Positions 46,936 through 56,047 are shown, counted from the stretch's first letter. The stretch: 64,000 bases of DNA from UMGS1601 sp900553335 (GCA_937920725.1 CALEUW010000028.1:1-64000); one strand, 5' to 3'. Numbers and translations: made by a program. The notes: generated by a model not told the origin, from the letters alone.

Positions 46936-47271
46936 ATGGAAGCAAGAGCAATATTAAAGGACGCTCGCATTTCTCCTCGCAAGGTGAAGATCGTTCTTGA
47001 CCTTATCAGAGGAAAAGATTACGATGTTGCTATGGCAACATTAAAGCACACACCGAAGGCTGCATGTGAATACCTCGAGAAGCTTCTTAAATCGGCTGCT
47101 GCAAACGCTGAAAACAATCACAATATGGATAAAGACAATCTATATGTTTCAGAATGCTTTGTTACCGCAGGAAGAACGCTTAAGAGAATCATACCAGTAT
47201 CACGAGGCAGAGCAAACAGAATCCTTAAAAGAACATCGCACATAACGCTTGTTCTTAAGGAAAAGGAATAG
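46936..47271 (+). CDS. rplV: Ribosomal protein L22
   Basis: A 111-aa protein ('ISPRKVKIVLDLIRGKDYDV' and the loop 'RTLKRIIPVSRGRANRI'); the extended hairpin lines the exit tunnel near macrolide sites. GGGAGG precedes the ATG. Confidence 0.97.
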   Translation: MEARAILKDARISPRKVKIVLDLIRGKDYDVAMATLKHTPKAACEYLEKLLKSAAANAENNHNMDKDNLYVSECFVTAGRTLKRIIPVSRGRANRILKRTSHITLVLKEKE

Positions 47272-47290
47272 TCGAAAGAGGAGGTAAACT

Positions 47291-48043
47291 ATGGGCCAGA
47301 AAGTAAACCCACATGGACTGCGTGTCGGAGTAATTAAAGATTGGGATTCCCGTTGGTTTGCAAATAAATCAACTTTCGGCGATACACTTGTTGAAGACCA
47401 CAAGATCAGAGAGTACATCAAAAAGACTCTCTATTCGGCAGGCGTTCCGAGAATCGAAATTGAAAGATTTGCAGACAAGGTTAAGATTCATATTAACTGT
47501 GCAAAGCCGGGAATGGTAATCGGACAAAAGGGAGCTACAATTGAAAAGCTCCGTGCTAAGATTGAAAAAATGATAAACAAGCCGGTAGCTATCAATATAA
47601 TTGAGGTTAGACAGCCGGATTTAAACGCTCAGCTCGTTGCAGAGAAGATTGCGCTTGATCTTGAGAACAGAGTTTCTTTCAGAAGAGCAATGAAGCAGTC
47701 AATCGGAAGATCAATGAAGCTTGGCGCTAAGGGAATCAAGACAAGATGCTCAGGACGTTTAGGCGGTGCAGAAATTGCAAGAGCTGAGTCTTATCACGAG
47801 GGAACAATCCCGCTTCAGACAATTCGTGCAGATATCGACTACGGTACTGCTGAAGCACATACAACTTACGGAAGAATCGGAGTTAAGGTTTGGATCTACC
47901 GTGGAGAAGTTTTGAAGGGCGAAGTTCCTGATTCTCAGAAGAGAGAAAAGGATAATAAAAGACGCCGCAGAAACGACGACAGACCAAGACGTCGTCCGGG
48001 CGCAAGACCAAGAAAAGAAAACGCAGAAGGAGGTAACGCATAA
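47291..48043 (+). CDS. rpsC: Ribosomal protein S3
   Basis: A 250-aa protein with a KH domain ('GMVIGQKGATIEKLRAKIEK') and the C-terminal 'SYHEGTIPLQTIRADIDYGT' region. The tail is an Arg/Lys-rich extension (KRRRRNDDRPRRRPGARPRK) longer than in Bacillus. It overlaps rplP by one base. Confidence 0.97.
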   Translation: MGQKVNPHGLRVGVIKDWDSRWFANKSTFGDTLVEDHKIREYIKKTLYSAGVPRIEIERFADKVKIHINCAKPGMVIGQKGATIEKLRAKIEKMINKPVAINIIEVRQPDLNAQLVAEKIALDLENRVSFRRAMKQSIGRSMKLGAKGIKTRCSGRLGGAEIARAESYHEGTIPLQTIRADIDYGTAEAHTTYGRIGVKVWIYRGEVLKGEVPDSQKREKDNKRRRRNDDRPRRRPGARPRKENAEGGNA

Positions 48044-48474
48044 TGCTACTTCCAAAGAGAGTAAAGTATCGTAAGCAGCACAGAGGCCGTATGACAGGAA
48101 AGGCGCTCCGTGGAAATAAGGTTTCAAACGGAGAGTACGGACTTCAGGCTCTTCAGTGTGCATGGATAACATCAAATCAGATTGAGGCTGCCCGTATCGC
48201 TATGACAAGATACATCAAGCGTGGCGGACAGGTTTGGATCAAGATCTTCCCTGACAAGCCGATTACTAAGAAGCCTCTTGGAACTCGTATGGGTAAAGGT
48301 AAGGGCGCTCCTGAGTACTGGGTAGCAGTTGTTAAGCCCGGAAGAGTGATGTTTGAGATTGAGGGAGTAAGCGAGGAAGTTGCAAGAGAAGCTATGCGTC
48401 TTGCATCACACAAGCTCCCAATTAAGTGTAAGTTTGTTAAAAAAGAAACTCAAGAAACGGGTGGTGAGCAATAA
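48043..48474 (+). CDS. rplP: Ribosomal protein L16
   Basis: A 143-aa protein starting MLLPKRVKYRKQHRGRM, with 'GKGKGAPEYWVAVVKPGRVM'. It binds near the A site. Overlaps both neighbours by one base. Confidence 0.97.
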   Translation: MLLPKRVKYRKQHRGRMTGKALRGNKVSNGEYGLQALQCAWITSNQIEAARIAMTRYIKRGGQVWIKIFPDKPITKKPLGTRMGKGKGAPEYWVAVVKPGRVMFEIEGVSEEVAREAMRLASHKLPIKCKFVKKETQETGGEQ

Positions 48475-48671
48475 TGAAGGCAAGTGAAATCAAAGATATG
48501 ACAGCTAGCGAGCTTCAGGAAAAGCTCGGCGAATTAAAGCAAGAGCTATTCAACCTTCGTTTTCAGCATGCTGTAAACCAACTTGACAACCCAATGAGAA
48601 TGAAGGCTGTTAAAAGGGATATTGCTCGTGTTAAGACATTCATTCGTAAGCAAGAGTCCAGCGCTGAATAA
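48474..48671 (+). CDS. rpmC: Ribosomal protein L29
   Basis: A 65-aa two-helix protein ('LQEKLGELKQELFNLRFQHA', 'VKRDIARVKTFIRKQE'). The start codon overlaps the L16 stop. Confidence 0.96.
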   Translation: MKASEIKDMTASELQEKLGELKQELFNLRFQHAVNQLDNPMRMKAVKRDIARVKTFIRKQESSAE

Positions 48672-48688
48672 GAAAAGGAGGATTTACT

Positions 48689-48946
48689 GTGAGCGAAAGA
48701 AATCTTAGAAAAACAAGAGTGGGTAAAGTTGTTTCAAACAAGATGGACAAGACGATCGTTGTTGCTATTGAGGACAACGTTTCACACCCTCTTTACAAAA
48801 AGATCATAAAGAGAACCGTTAAGCTCAAGGCACACGATGAAGAAAACGTTTGCAACATCGGCGATAAGGTTGAGGTTATGGAAACAAGACCTTTATCAAA
48901 GGATAAGAGATGGCGCTTAACAAAGGTTATCGAGCAGGCTAAGTAA
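48689..48946 (+). CDS. rpsQ: Ribosomal protein S17
   Basis: An 85-aa OB-fold protein ('RKTRVGKVVSNKMDKTIVVA', 'GDKVEVMETRPLSKDKRWRL'). It starts at GTG after AAAAGGAGG. Confidence 0.96.
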   Translation: MSERNLRKTRVGKVVSNKMDKTIVVAIEDNVSHPLYKKIIKRTVKLKAHDEENVCNIGDKVEVMETRPLSKDKRWRLTKVIEQAK

Positions 48947-48959
48947 TTTTAAAGTTATG

Positions 48960-48995
48960 GTTTTAAAGAGGAATTCTTCTCCTCTTTAAAAACCG
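48960..48995 (+). promoter_or_regulatory. Hairpin between rpsQ and rplN
   Basis: GGTTTTAAAGAGGA pairs with TCCTCTTTAAAAACC around ATTCTTC. It resembles a terminator stem but the following T run is short (GGTTTTTG). It could be a processing site or internal attenuator in the long operon. Confidence 0.55.
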
Positions 48996-49027
48996 GTTTT
49001 TGAGATTTACGAAAGGAGGAACGCACT

Positions 49028-49396
49028 GTGATTCAAATGCAAACTTACCTGAAGGTTGCTGATAACACCGGAGCTAAGGAGCTTATGTGTATCAGAGTTT
49101 TAGGTGGATCCCGCAGAAGATATGCAAACATCGGTGACGTTGTCGTTGCTTCAGTTAAAAAAGCAACACCGGGCGGCGTTGTAAAGAAAGGCGATGTTGT
49201 TAAAGCAGTAATCGTTCGTTCAGCAAGCGGTTTAAGAAGAGAGGATGGAACATACATCCGTTTCGACGAGAACGCTGCTGTTATAATAAGAGAAGATAAA
49301 AACCCAAGAGGAACCCGTATTTTCGGACCTGTTGCAAGAGAGCTTCGTGAAAAGGAATACATGAAAATCCTTTCGCTTGCTCCGGAAGTTCTTTAA
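49028..49396 (+). CDS. rplN: Ribosomal protein L14
   Basis: A 122-aa protein ('IQMQTYLKVADNTGAKELMC', 'GTRIFGPVARELREKEYMKI'). It starts at GTG after AAAGGAGG, following an 81-nt gap with a hairpin. Confidence 0.97.
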   Translation: MIQMQTYLKVADNTGAKELMCIRVLGGSRRRYANIGDVVVASVKKATPGGVVKKGDVVKAVIVRSASGLRREDGTYIRFDENAAVIIREDKNPRGTRIFGPVARELREKEYMKILSLAPEVL

Positions 49397-49414
49397 TTTG
49401 GAGGTGTCGTTTTG

Positions 49415-49738
49415 ATGAATAAGTTACATGTTAAAACCGGCGACACTGTAGTTGTTCTTTCCGGTAAGGAAAAGGGCAAGAAAGGTAAGATACTTCAGGT
49501 ATCTCCAAAGGAGCGCAAGGTTATTATTGAAGGCGTGAATATGTGCACAAAGCACGTTAAGCCAAGAAGACAGGGCGAAGCAGGCGGAATAGTTAAGGCT
49601 GAGGCTGCAATGTATGCTTGCAAGGTAATGCCTGTTTGTCCAAAATGCGGAAAGCCAACAAGAGTCGGACACAAGGTTCTTGAGGACGGCTCAAAGGTTC
49701 GTGTTTGCAAAAACGCTAACTGCGGCGAAGAGTTTTAA
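49415..49738 (+). CDS. rplX: Ribosomal protein L24 with zinc-ribbon-like C-terminus
   Basis: A 107-aa protein with the KOW core 'KTGDTVVVLSGKEKGKKGKI'. The C-terminal part has CPKC and later C-x4-C ('VCKNANCGEE'), cysteines that are absent in Bacillus L24, implying a zinc site. ATG 49415 is preferred to the adjacent TTG. Confidence 0.93.
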   Translation: MNKLHVKTGDTVVVLSGKEKGKKGKILQVSPKERKVIIEGVNMCTKHVKPRRQGEAGGIVKAEAAMYACKVMPVCPKCGKPTRVGHKVLEDGSKVRVCKNANCGEEF

Positions 49739-49754
49739 TCAGGAGGAGTAAACG

Positions 49755-50300
49755 ATGGCTACAAATTTAAAAGAATTATATGTTAGCAGCGTAGCTCCTG
49801 CTATGATGAAAAAATTTGGCTACAAAAACGTAATGCAGATTCCAAAGCTTGATAAGGTTGTTATAAACGTGGGCTGCGGAGAGGCTAAGGATAATTCAAA
49901 GATAGTTGATGCTATCATGAAGGATCTTGCAACTATCACAGGTCAGAAGCCGATCGCTTGTAAAGCAAAGAAGTCGGTCGCAAACTTTAAGCTTCGTGAC
50001 GGACAGATAATCGGAGTTAAGGTAACACTCAGAGCTGACAAGATGTATGAATTCGTTGACAGGCTCTTTAACGTTGCTTTTCCTCGTGTTCGTGACTTCA
50101 GAGGAATCAATGCAAACTCATTCGACGGAAGAGGAAACTACTCAACAGGAATTAAAGAGCAGCTTATCTTCCCTGAAATCGAATATGATAAGATTGACAA
50201 GGTACGTGGTATGGACATCAACTTTATCACTACTGCAAACACTGACGAAGAAGCAAAGGAATTGCTCTCACTCATGGGCGCACCTTTTGCTGATAAGTAA
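49755..50300 (+). CDS. rplE: Ribosomal protein L5
   Basis: A 181-aa protein ('MQIPKLDKVVINVGCGEAKD', 'FPRVRDFRGINANSFDGRGN') that binds 5S rRNA. CAGGAGGAG precedes the ATG. Confidence 0.97.
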   Translation: MATNLKELYVSSVAPAMMKKFGYKNVMQIPKLDKVVINVGCGEAKDNSKIVDAIMKDLATITGQKPIACKAKKSVANFKLRDGQIIGVKVTLRADKMYEFVDRLFNVAFPRVRDFRGINANSFDGRGNYSTGIKEQLIFPEIEYDKIDKVRGMDINFITTANTDEEAKELLSLMGAPFADK

Positions 50301-50322
50301 GAAATAAGAGGAGGAAATAAAA

Positions 50323-50508
50323 ATGGCAAAGAAGGCTATGGTAAATAAACAGCAGGCAACGCCTAAGTTTTCTACTCGTTCTTACAACAGATGTAAGATC
50401 TGCGGAAGACCGCACGCATATCTGAGAAAGTTCGGCATCTGCCGTATCTGCTTCAGAGAGCTTGCACACAAAGGTCAAATTCCGGGTGTTAAGAAGGCTA
50501 GCTGGTAA
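50323..50508 (+). CDS. rpsZ: Ribosomal protein S14 type Z
   Basis: A 61-aa zinc-containing form with CKIC and CRIC pairs ('RCKICGRPHAYLRKFGICRI'). This short form replaces the longer zinc-free S14 in many Firmicutes. GAGGAGG precedes the ATG. Confidence 0.97.
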   Translation: MAKKAMVNKQQATPKFSTRSYNRCKICGRPHAYLRKFGICRICFRELAHKGQIPGVKKASW

Positions 50509-50537
50509 AGAAATTTTATTAAAGGAGGTTAACTAGC

Positions 50538-50936
50538 ATGCAAATTACTGATACAATAGCTGATTTATTGACCAGAATTCGTAATGCAAGTTCTGCAAAG
50601 CACGCAACAGTTGACGTTCCTGCATCTAATATGAAAAAGTCCATAACACAGATTCTTGTTGACGAAGGATATGTAAAGGACTTTCAGTTCATTGAAGACG
50701 GAAAGCAGGGTATCATTAGAATTACTCTAAAATACGATGAGAACAACTCGCCGATCATTTCAGGACTTAGAAGAGTTTCAAAGCCGGGTCTTAGAATCTA
50801 CTCGAGCTGTGAGGAAATGCCTAAGGTAATGAAAGGCCTCGGAGTAGCAATTATCTCTACTTCTAAGGGTATTGTTACTGACAAGAAAGCAAGAGAGCTT
50901 AATGTCGGAGGAGAAGTTCTTGCATTTGTCTGGTAA
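50538..50936 (+). CDS. rpsH: Ribosomal protein S8
   Basis: A 132-aa protein ('ITDTIADLLTRIRNASSAKH', 'GLGVAIISTSKGIVTDKKAR'). It binds the central domain of 16S rRNA and is the spc-operon regulator in E. coli. Confidence 0.97.
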   Translation: MQITDTIADLLTRIRNASSAKHATVDVPASNMKKSITQILVDEGYVKDFQFIEDGKQGIIRITLKYDENNSPIISGLRRVSKPGLRIYSSCEEMPKVMKGLGVAIISTSKGIVTDKKARELNVGGEVLAFVW

Positions 50937-50951
50937 GGAGGACTAAAGATT

Positions 50952-51497
50952 ATGTCAAGAATCGGTAATAAACCAATTAGTGTTCCGGCCGGAGTAGATG
51001 TAAACATTGCTGAGGGTAATGTGGTTACTGTTAAGGGCCCTAAGGGAACACTTACAAAAGAATTACACAAGGATATGATAATCACTTGTGAGGGAAGCGA
51101 AATTAAGGTTGAGCGTCCTTCTGAGGTTAAAATGCACAAGTCGCTTCACGGATTGACAAGAACGCTTATCAACAACATGATTGAAGGTGTTACAAACGGA
51201 TTTTCAAAGACTCTCGAAATTGAGGGAGTTGGATACAGAGCAGCAAAGCAGGGTAAGGATCTCGTTATGAACCTTGGTTATTCACACCAGGTTGTCATGT
51301 CTGAAACTGATGACATCGCTATCGAAGTTCCTGCACCTAATAAGGTTGTTATAAGCGGTATCGACAAGCAGAAGGTTGGTCAGTATGCTTCAGAAGTCCG
51401 TGAAAAACGCCCTCCGGAGCCTTACAAGGGTAAAGGTATTCGTTACGAAGGTGAGAGAATCATTCGTAAAGAGGGTAAAGCCGGTAAGGGTAAATAA
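50952..51497 (+). CDS. rplF: Ribosomal protein L6
   Basis: A 181-aa protein ('SRIGNKPISVPAGVDVNIAE', 'RPPEPYKGKGIRYEGERIIR') near the factor-binding site. Fifteen bases after rpsH. Confidence 0.97.
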   Translation: MSRIGNKPISVPAGVDVNIAEGNVVTVKGPKGTLTKELHKDMIITCEGSEIKVERPSEVKMHKSLHGLTRTLINNMIEGVTNGFSKTLEIEGVGYRAAKQGKDLVMNLGYSHQVVMSETDDIAIEVPAPNKVVISGIDKQKVGQYASEVREKRPPEPYKGKGIRYEGERIIRKEGKAGKGK

Positions 51498-51518
51498 GAG
51501 AAAGGAGTGTAAAATACT

Positions 51519-51875
51519 ATGGTTAAAAAGGCTGATAAAGCATTGGCTAGAGCTAAAAGACACGCTAAGATCCGTAGAAAAATTTCGGGAACACCAGAGT
51601 GTCCGCGTTTGAGTGTATTTCGCTCCGCTAAGCATATATACGCACAAATCATCGACGACGTAAACGGCGTTACACTTGCAGCTGCATCATCTCTCGCTCT
51701 TAAGATCGAGGACGGAGCAAATGCAGAAGGCGCTAAGAAGGTCGGCGAGGCAATCGCAAAGGCTGCCGCTGATAAAGGTATCGAAAATGTTGTTTTCGAC
51801 AGAGGAGGATATCTCTATCACGGAAGAGTCAAGGAGCTTGCAGAAGGCGCGCGTGAGGGCGGACTCAAGTTCTAA
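51519..51875 (+). CDS. rplR: Ribosomal protein L18
   Basis: A 118-aa 5S-rRNA-binding protein ('RHAKIRRKISGTPECPRLSV', 'FDRGGYLYHGRVKELAEGAR'). Confidence 0.97.
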   Translation: MVKKADKALARAKRHAKIRRKISGTPECPRLSVFRSAKHIYAQIIDDVNGVTLAAASSLALKIEDGANAEGAKKVGEAIAKAAADKGIENVVFDRGGYLYHGRVKELAEGAREGGLKF

Positions 51876-51932
51876 GACAGAAATTTGTGCATCACAGAAA
51901 TTTCTGTGAGAGTTATTAAGGAGGTAATACTT

Positions 51933-52433
51933 TTGGCTTTAATAGATGCTTCTAACATGGAACTCGAAGAAAAGGTAGTTGCTATTAACAGAGTATCAAA
52001 AACTGTTAAGGGCGGACGTATCATGAAGTTCTCGGCTCTTATCGTTGTCGGAGATGGAAACGGAATCGTAGGCTTCGGTCTTGGTAAGGCAAGCGAGGTT
52101 CCGGACGCTATCCGCAAGGGTATTGAGGACGCAAAGAAGAACCTTATCAAAGTTTCATTAAGAGGAACAACAATTCCGCATGAGATAATCGGAGCATTCG
52201 GAGCAGGCAGAGTTTTAATGAAACCTGCTGCACCCGGTACCGGAGTTATCGCCGGCGGCCCTGTCAGAGCGGTAATTGAGATGGCAGGAATCAAGGATAT
52301 CAGAACAAAATCACTTCGTTCAAACAATCCTTGCAATGTAGTAAGAGCTACAATCAACGGCCTTGCATCTGTAAGCTCAGCTGAAGAGGTTGCAGCAAAA
52401 AGAGGCAAGACAGTTAAAGAAATACTTGGCTAA
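51933..52433 (+). CDS. rpsE: Ribosomal protein S5
   Basis: A 166-aa protein with 'EEKVVAINRVSKTVKGGRIM' and 'GTGVIAGGPVRAVIEMAGI'. The start is TTG 51933 supported by AAGGAGG; upstream in-frame residues are not conserved. Confidence 0.95.
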   Translation: MALIDASNMELEEKVVAINRVSKTVKGGRIMKFSALIVVGDGNGIVGFGLGKASEVPDAIRKGIEDAKKNLIKVSLRGTTIPHEIIGAFGAGRVLMKPAAPGTGVIAGGPVRAVIEMAGIKDIRTKSLRSNNPCNVVRATINGLASVSSAEEVAAKRGKTVKEILG

Positions 52434-52447
52434 GGAGGACTTGAAAA

Positions 52448-52627
52448 ATGGCAAACTTAAAAATTACATTGGTTAAGAGCCTTAACTCTAAGACTAAGAA
52501 TCAAATTGCTGTTGCTGAGTCACTTGGTCTTAAAAAAATCGGTGCGGTAACAGTTCAGCCGGACAACGCACAGACACAAGGTAAAATTAAGAAGATCTCG
52601 CATCTTATTAAGGTTACTGAGGCTTAA
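52448..52627 (+). CDS. rpmD: Ribosomal protein L30
   Basis: A 59-aa protein, too short for most frame listings: starts MANLKITLVKSLNSKTKNQI and ends IKKISHLIKVTEA, the L30 pattern. AAGGAGG precedes the ATG; it lies 14 bases after rpsE and 16 before rplO. Confidence 0.95.
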   Translation: MANLKITLVKSLNSKTKNQIAVAESLGLKKIGAVTVQPDNAQTQGKIKKISHLIKVTEA

Positions 52628-52643
52628 GGGAGGTGCGTGAATA

Positions 52644-53084
52644 ATGAAATTACATGAACTTTCACCGGCAAAGGGCGCTACTAAGGACATTAAGAGAATT
52701 GGTAGAGGTCACGGTTCGGGACAGGGTAAAACCGCTGGTAAGGGACACAAGGGTCAGAAGGCTCGTTCCGGCGGCGGAATAAGACCCGGATTTGAGGGAG
52801 GTCAGACTTCTCTCGCAAGAAGAACTCCTAAGAGAGGATTTAACAATATCTTCGCTAAGAAGTTCGCAGTAGTAAACGTAAGCGATCTTGAAAAGTTTAA
52901 CGATGGAATTATTGTTGATAAGGAGCTTTTAGAGGCGTCAGGTCTTGTAAATGGAAGCTATGATGCAATTAAGATCCTCGGAAACGGAGAGCTTACAAAG
53001 AAAATTACAGTAAAGGCTGATGCTTTTACAAAGACAGCCGCAGAAAAGATTGAAAAGGCAGGCGGAAAGGCAGAGGTGGTTTAA
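52644..53084 (+). CDS. rplO: Ribosomal protein L15
   Basis: A 146-aa protein ('IKRIGRGHGSGQGKTAGKGH', 'RTPKRGFNNIFAKKFAVVNV'). Its stop is one base before the secY start. Confidence 0.97.
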   Translation: MKLHELSPAKGATKDIKRIGRGHGSGQGKTAGKGHKGQKARSGGGIRPGFEGGQTSLARRTPKRGFNNIFAKKFAVVNVSDLEKFNDGIIVDKELLEASGLVNGSYDAIKILGNGELTKKITVKADAFTKTAAEKIEKAGGKAEVV

Positions 53085-53085
53085 A

Positions 53086-54408
53086 GTGTTACAGACTTTA
53101 AGAAACGCATGGAAAGTTGCGGACCTTAGAAAAAAGATATTGTTCACACTTTTTATCATCATCATCTACCGTATCGGAGGAGCTATTCCGGTTCCTTTTC
53201 TTGACGCAACGACTGTTCAGGCATGGTTTGAATCAAATTCGGGTACAGGTAACTTTTTTAACTACTTGAATATGCTTTCAGGAGGAACCTTCTCTCAGGC
53301 AACATTACTTTGTCTGTCGATTTCTCCATATATCAATGCATCGATCATCATTCAGCTTCTGACATACGCTATTCCGCCTCTTGAGAGAATGGCTAAGGAA
53401 GGTCAGGAGGGAAGAAAGAAGATCAATAAGATTACAAGATATACGGCTTTGGCGATTTCAATCTTCCAGGGCTGGGCATACTATCTAACTCTTAAAAATA
53501 CTGCAAAAGCGGTTACTTATACACAGGGCTTCGCAGGTATTTTTGCAGAGATAGTAATTATAGCTTGCTTTACAGCAGGTTCGGCTCTCGTAATCTGGCT
53601 TGGTGATCAGATCAATGAGAAGGGTATCGGAAACGGTATTTCAATGCTTCTCTTCGCAGGTATCATTGCAAGAGGACCTCAGGCTGTTTTGATGCTTATA
53701 GAGTATATCAAGACGGGTGAAATGAGATATATCATAATGGTTCCGGTAATCATTATAATTTTCATTTTGATGATTGCATTTATAATCTTTATGGATAATG
53801 CAGAAAGAAGAATTCCTATCCAGTATGCAAAGAGAGTAGTCGGAAGAAAGATGTACGGCGGACAAAACTCATATATTCCTATTAAGGTTGCAATGAGCGG
53901 AGTGCTTCCTATCATCTTTGCTATGAGCTTTATGTCACTTCCGTCAACGCTTGAACTATTTATTGCAGACCCGGGAAGTAATGCTGAAGGCTTCTGGAAA
54001 TCGTTCTATCACGGACTTCTTCAGTGGTTCAGCACAGACAGCATTTTCTATGCTGTACTTTATTTCCTTCTCATCATTGGATTTAACTACTTCTATGTTT
54101 CGATGCAGTATAATCCGATCGAGATTGCGAATAACCTTCGTCAGAATAACGGAGGAATTCCGGGAATTCGTCCGGGAAAACCGACAAGCGATTTCATCAA
54201 GAGAGTTCTTTCAAAGATCACTCTTGTCGGAGCAATATTCTTAGGAATAATCGCTATTTTCCCGATTTTCTTTGCAAAATTCTCAGGAGTATCGGGAATC
54301 GCTATGGGAGGAACATCAATCCTCATTATTGTAAGCGTAGCGCTTGAAACTGTTCGTACACTTGAATCTCAGATGATGATGCGTCATCATAAGGGCTTCT
54401 TGGAATAA
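53086..54408 (+). CDS. secY: Preprotein translocase subunit SecY
   Basis: The 440-aa protein has ten membrane helices, the plug-domain region after helix 1, and 'QEGRKKINKITRYTALAISI' cytoplasmic loop typical of SecY; 'GISMLLFAGIIARGPQAV' follows. It forms the protein-conducting channel. GTG 53086 is chosen because the sequence from LQTLRNAW onward is the conserved N-terminus; a longer reading runs back into rplO. Confidence 0.96.
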   Translation: MLQTLRNAWKVADLRKKILFTLFIIIIYRIGGAIPVPFLDATTVQAWFESNSGTGNFFNYLNMLSGGTFSQATLLCLSISPYINASIIIQLLTYAIPPLERMAKEGQEGRKKINKITRYTALAISIFQGWAYYLTLKNTAKAVTYTQGFAGIFAEIVIIACFTAGSALVIWLGDQINEKGIGNGISMLLFAGIIARGPQAVLMLIEYIKTGEMRYIIMVPVIIIIFILMIAFIIFMDNAERRIPIQYAKRVVGRKMYGGQNSYIPIKVAMSGVLPIIFAMSFMSLPSTLELFIADPGSNAEGFWKSFYHGLLQWFSTDSIFYAVLYFLLIIGFNYFYVSMQYNPIEIANNLRQNNGGIPGIRPGKPTSDFIKRVLSKITLVGAIFLGIIAIFPIFFAKFSGVSGIAMGGTSILIIVSVALETVRTLESQMMMRHHKGFLE

Positions 54409-54428
54409 AAGGCGAAAGGAAAGGGCTT

Positions 54429-55061
54429 ATGAATCTGATTTTATTAGGTGCACCCGGTGCAGGAAAGGGAACACAGGCTGAGGTTATTTGCGAGGCTTTG
54501 AAGATTCCTACAATTTCTACAGGAAATATGCTCAGAGCTGCTGTTAAAAACGGCACAAAGAGCGGTCTTGAAGCTAAAAGTTTTATGGACAGCGGAAAGC
54601 TTGTTCCTGACGAGGTTGTAATCGGAATTTTAAAGGATAGAATTGCTGAGGACGATTGTAAGAATGGTTTTATTCTTGATGGATTCCCGAGAACAGTTCC
54701 ACAGGCTGAGGCTCTTGACAATATGGGTGTTACAATCGACAAGGTTGTAGAAATATATGTTCCTGATGAAAAGATCAAGCAAAGACTTTCGGGAAGAAGA
54801 GTTTGCGAAGGCTGCGGAAATTCATATCACGTTGATTTTAAGCCTACAAAGGTTGAGGGCATTTGCGACGCTTGCGGCGCTAAGACGGTAATCCGTAAGG
54901 ACGATGAACCGGCAACGGTTGAGTCTCGTCTTAAGATTTACCACGAGCAGACTGCTCCGCTTAAGGGCTATTATGAAAAGCAGGGTAAGCTTGTTACAGT
55001 TGAGGGACAGGAGGAAGTTGCCGATACCTCTCGTTTAACACTTGCCGCTGTAAACGGATAG
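54429..55061 (+). CDS. adk: Adenylate kinase, zinc-containing LID type
   Basis: A 210-aa protein with the P-loop 'LLGAPGAGKGTQAEVICEAL', the 'DGFPRTVPQAEALD' NMP region and a LID domain with four cysteines (CEGC, CDAC) that bind zinc, as in Gram-positive enzymes. It balances ATP, ADP and AMP. Confidence 0.97.
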   Translation: MNLILLGAPGAGKGTQAEVICEALKIPTISTGNMLRAAVKNGTKSGLEAKSFMDSGKLVPDEVVIGILKDRIAEDDCKNGFILDGFPRTVPQAEALDNMGVTIDKVVEIYVPDEKIKQRLSGRRVCEGCGNSYHVDFKPTKVEGICDACGAKTVIRKDDEPATVESRLKIYHEQTAPLKGYYEKQGKLVTVEGQEEVADTSRLTLAAVNG

Positions 55062-55075
55062 AAAAGAGCAATTAA

Positions 55076-55831
55076 ATGATTTCTATAAAATCAGCAAAAG
55101 AAATAGAAATGATGAAAAAGGCGGGAAGGATCACGGCCGGTGCGCTTAAGCATGCCGGTGAGGTTATTACTGCCGGAATGACAACCTACGAGCTTGACAA
55201 AATCATAAACAGATATATCGTGTCGCACGGGGCAAAGCCTTCGTTCTTAGGATACGGCGGATTCCCTGGAAGCGCATGTATATCTGTTAATGATGAGGTT
55301 ATTCACGGTATTCCCGGATCAAGGAAGCTTGTAGACGGTGACATTGTTTCAGTCGATGTGGGAGCTTATATTGATGGCTTTCACGGAGATAGCGCAAAAA
55401 CATTTACTGTCGGAAATGTATCCGATGAAGCTCGTGCGCTTTTGAAGTCTACAGAGGAAAGCCTATACAAAGCTATTTCTCTTGCAAAGCCCGGAGTAAG
55501 GCTCGGAGATTTGGGCTTTGCAATTCAAAAGTATAACGAGGATAACGGTTATTCCGTTGTAAGACAGTTTGTAGGACACGGCGTAGGAAGAGAGCTTCAC
55601 GAAGATCCTGAAGTTCCGAACTTCGGGCGAGAGGGAAGAGGAATCCGTCTGATAGAGGGCATGGTAATAGCCATCGAACCTATGATAAACATGGGTACGG
55701 AGAGAGTTTATGTAATGCCTGATGAGTGGACGGTAAGAACCTATGACGGAAAACTGTCGGCTCACTTTGAGCATACAATTGCCATTACAGAAAACGGAGC
55801 GGTGATTTTGACTGATCCTGACATTAAGTAA
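55076..55831 (+). CDS. map: Methionine aminopeptidase type I
   Basis: A 251-aa enzyme with the two-metal ligands: His in 'GIPGSRKLVDGDIVSVDVGA' region, Asp in 'YIDGFHGDSAKTF', His in 'GHGVGRELHEDPEVPN', Glu in 'IAIEPMINMG' and the final Glu in 'HFEHTIAITE'. It removes initiator methionine. Confidence 0.96.
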   Translation: MISIKSAKEIEMMKKAGRITAGALKHAGEVITAGMTTYELDKIINRYIVSHGAKPSFLGYGGFPGSACISVNDEVIHGIPGSRKLVDGDIVSVDVGAYIDGFHGDSAKTFTVGNVSDEARALLKSTEESLYKAISLAKPGVRLGDLGFAIQKYNEDNGYSVVRQFVGHGVGRELHEDPEVPNFGREGRGIRLIEGMVIAIEPMINMGTERVYVMPDEWTVRTYDGKLSAHFEHTIAITENGAVILTDPDIK

Positions 55832-55857
55832 AGGCATTGTAATATAAATCAAGCATT

Positions 55858-56012
55858 TTGTCGGCGGGTCGAAGCTAACGCAGTGTTGCAGCGTGAGCAA
55901 CGACGGCTCTGGTGAAGTCAGAGTTCATTTCACCCTTGCTGACAAGAAATGCGATTAAATAGCTAATAAGTTACAAAGGCGTTGAGTGAGTTTAAAACCC
56001 AAAACAAAACTC
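55858..56012 (+). ncRNA. Folded RNA region between map and infA
   Basis: TTGTCGGC (55858-55865) can pair with GCTGACAA (55938-55945) and encloses GTTGC-AGCGTGA-GCAAC (55885-55901) and CTCTG-GTGAAGT-CAGAG (55907-55923). The last stem competes with GGTGAA/TTTCACC (55911-55916 with 55928-55934). A TTGAGT/ACTCAA stem (55982-56012) follows. The 216-nt gap is by far the largest inside the operon and lacks the KOW-domain gene often found here in related bacteria. Confidence 0.5.
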
Positions 56013-56047
56013 AATCAGGCCGCCAACCTTTAAAAGGGGTGTAAATT

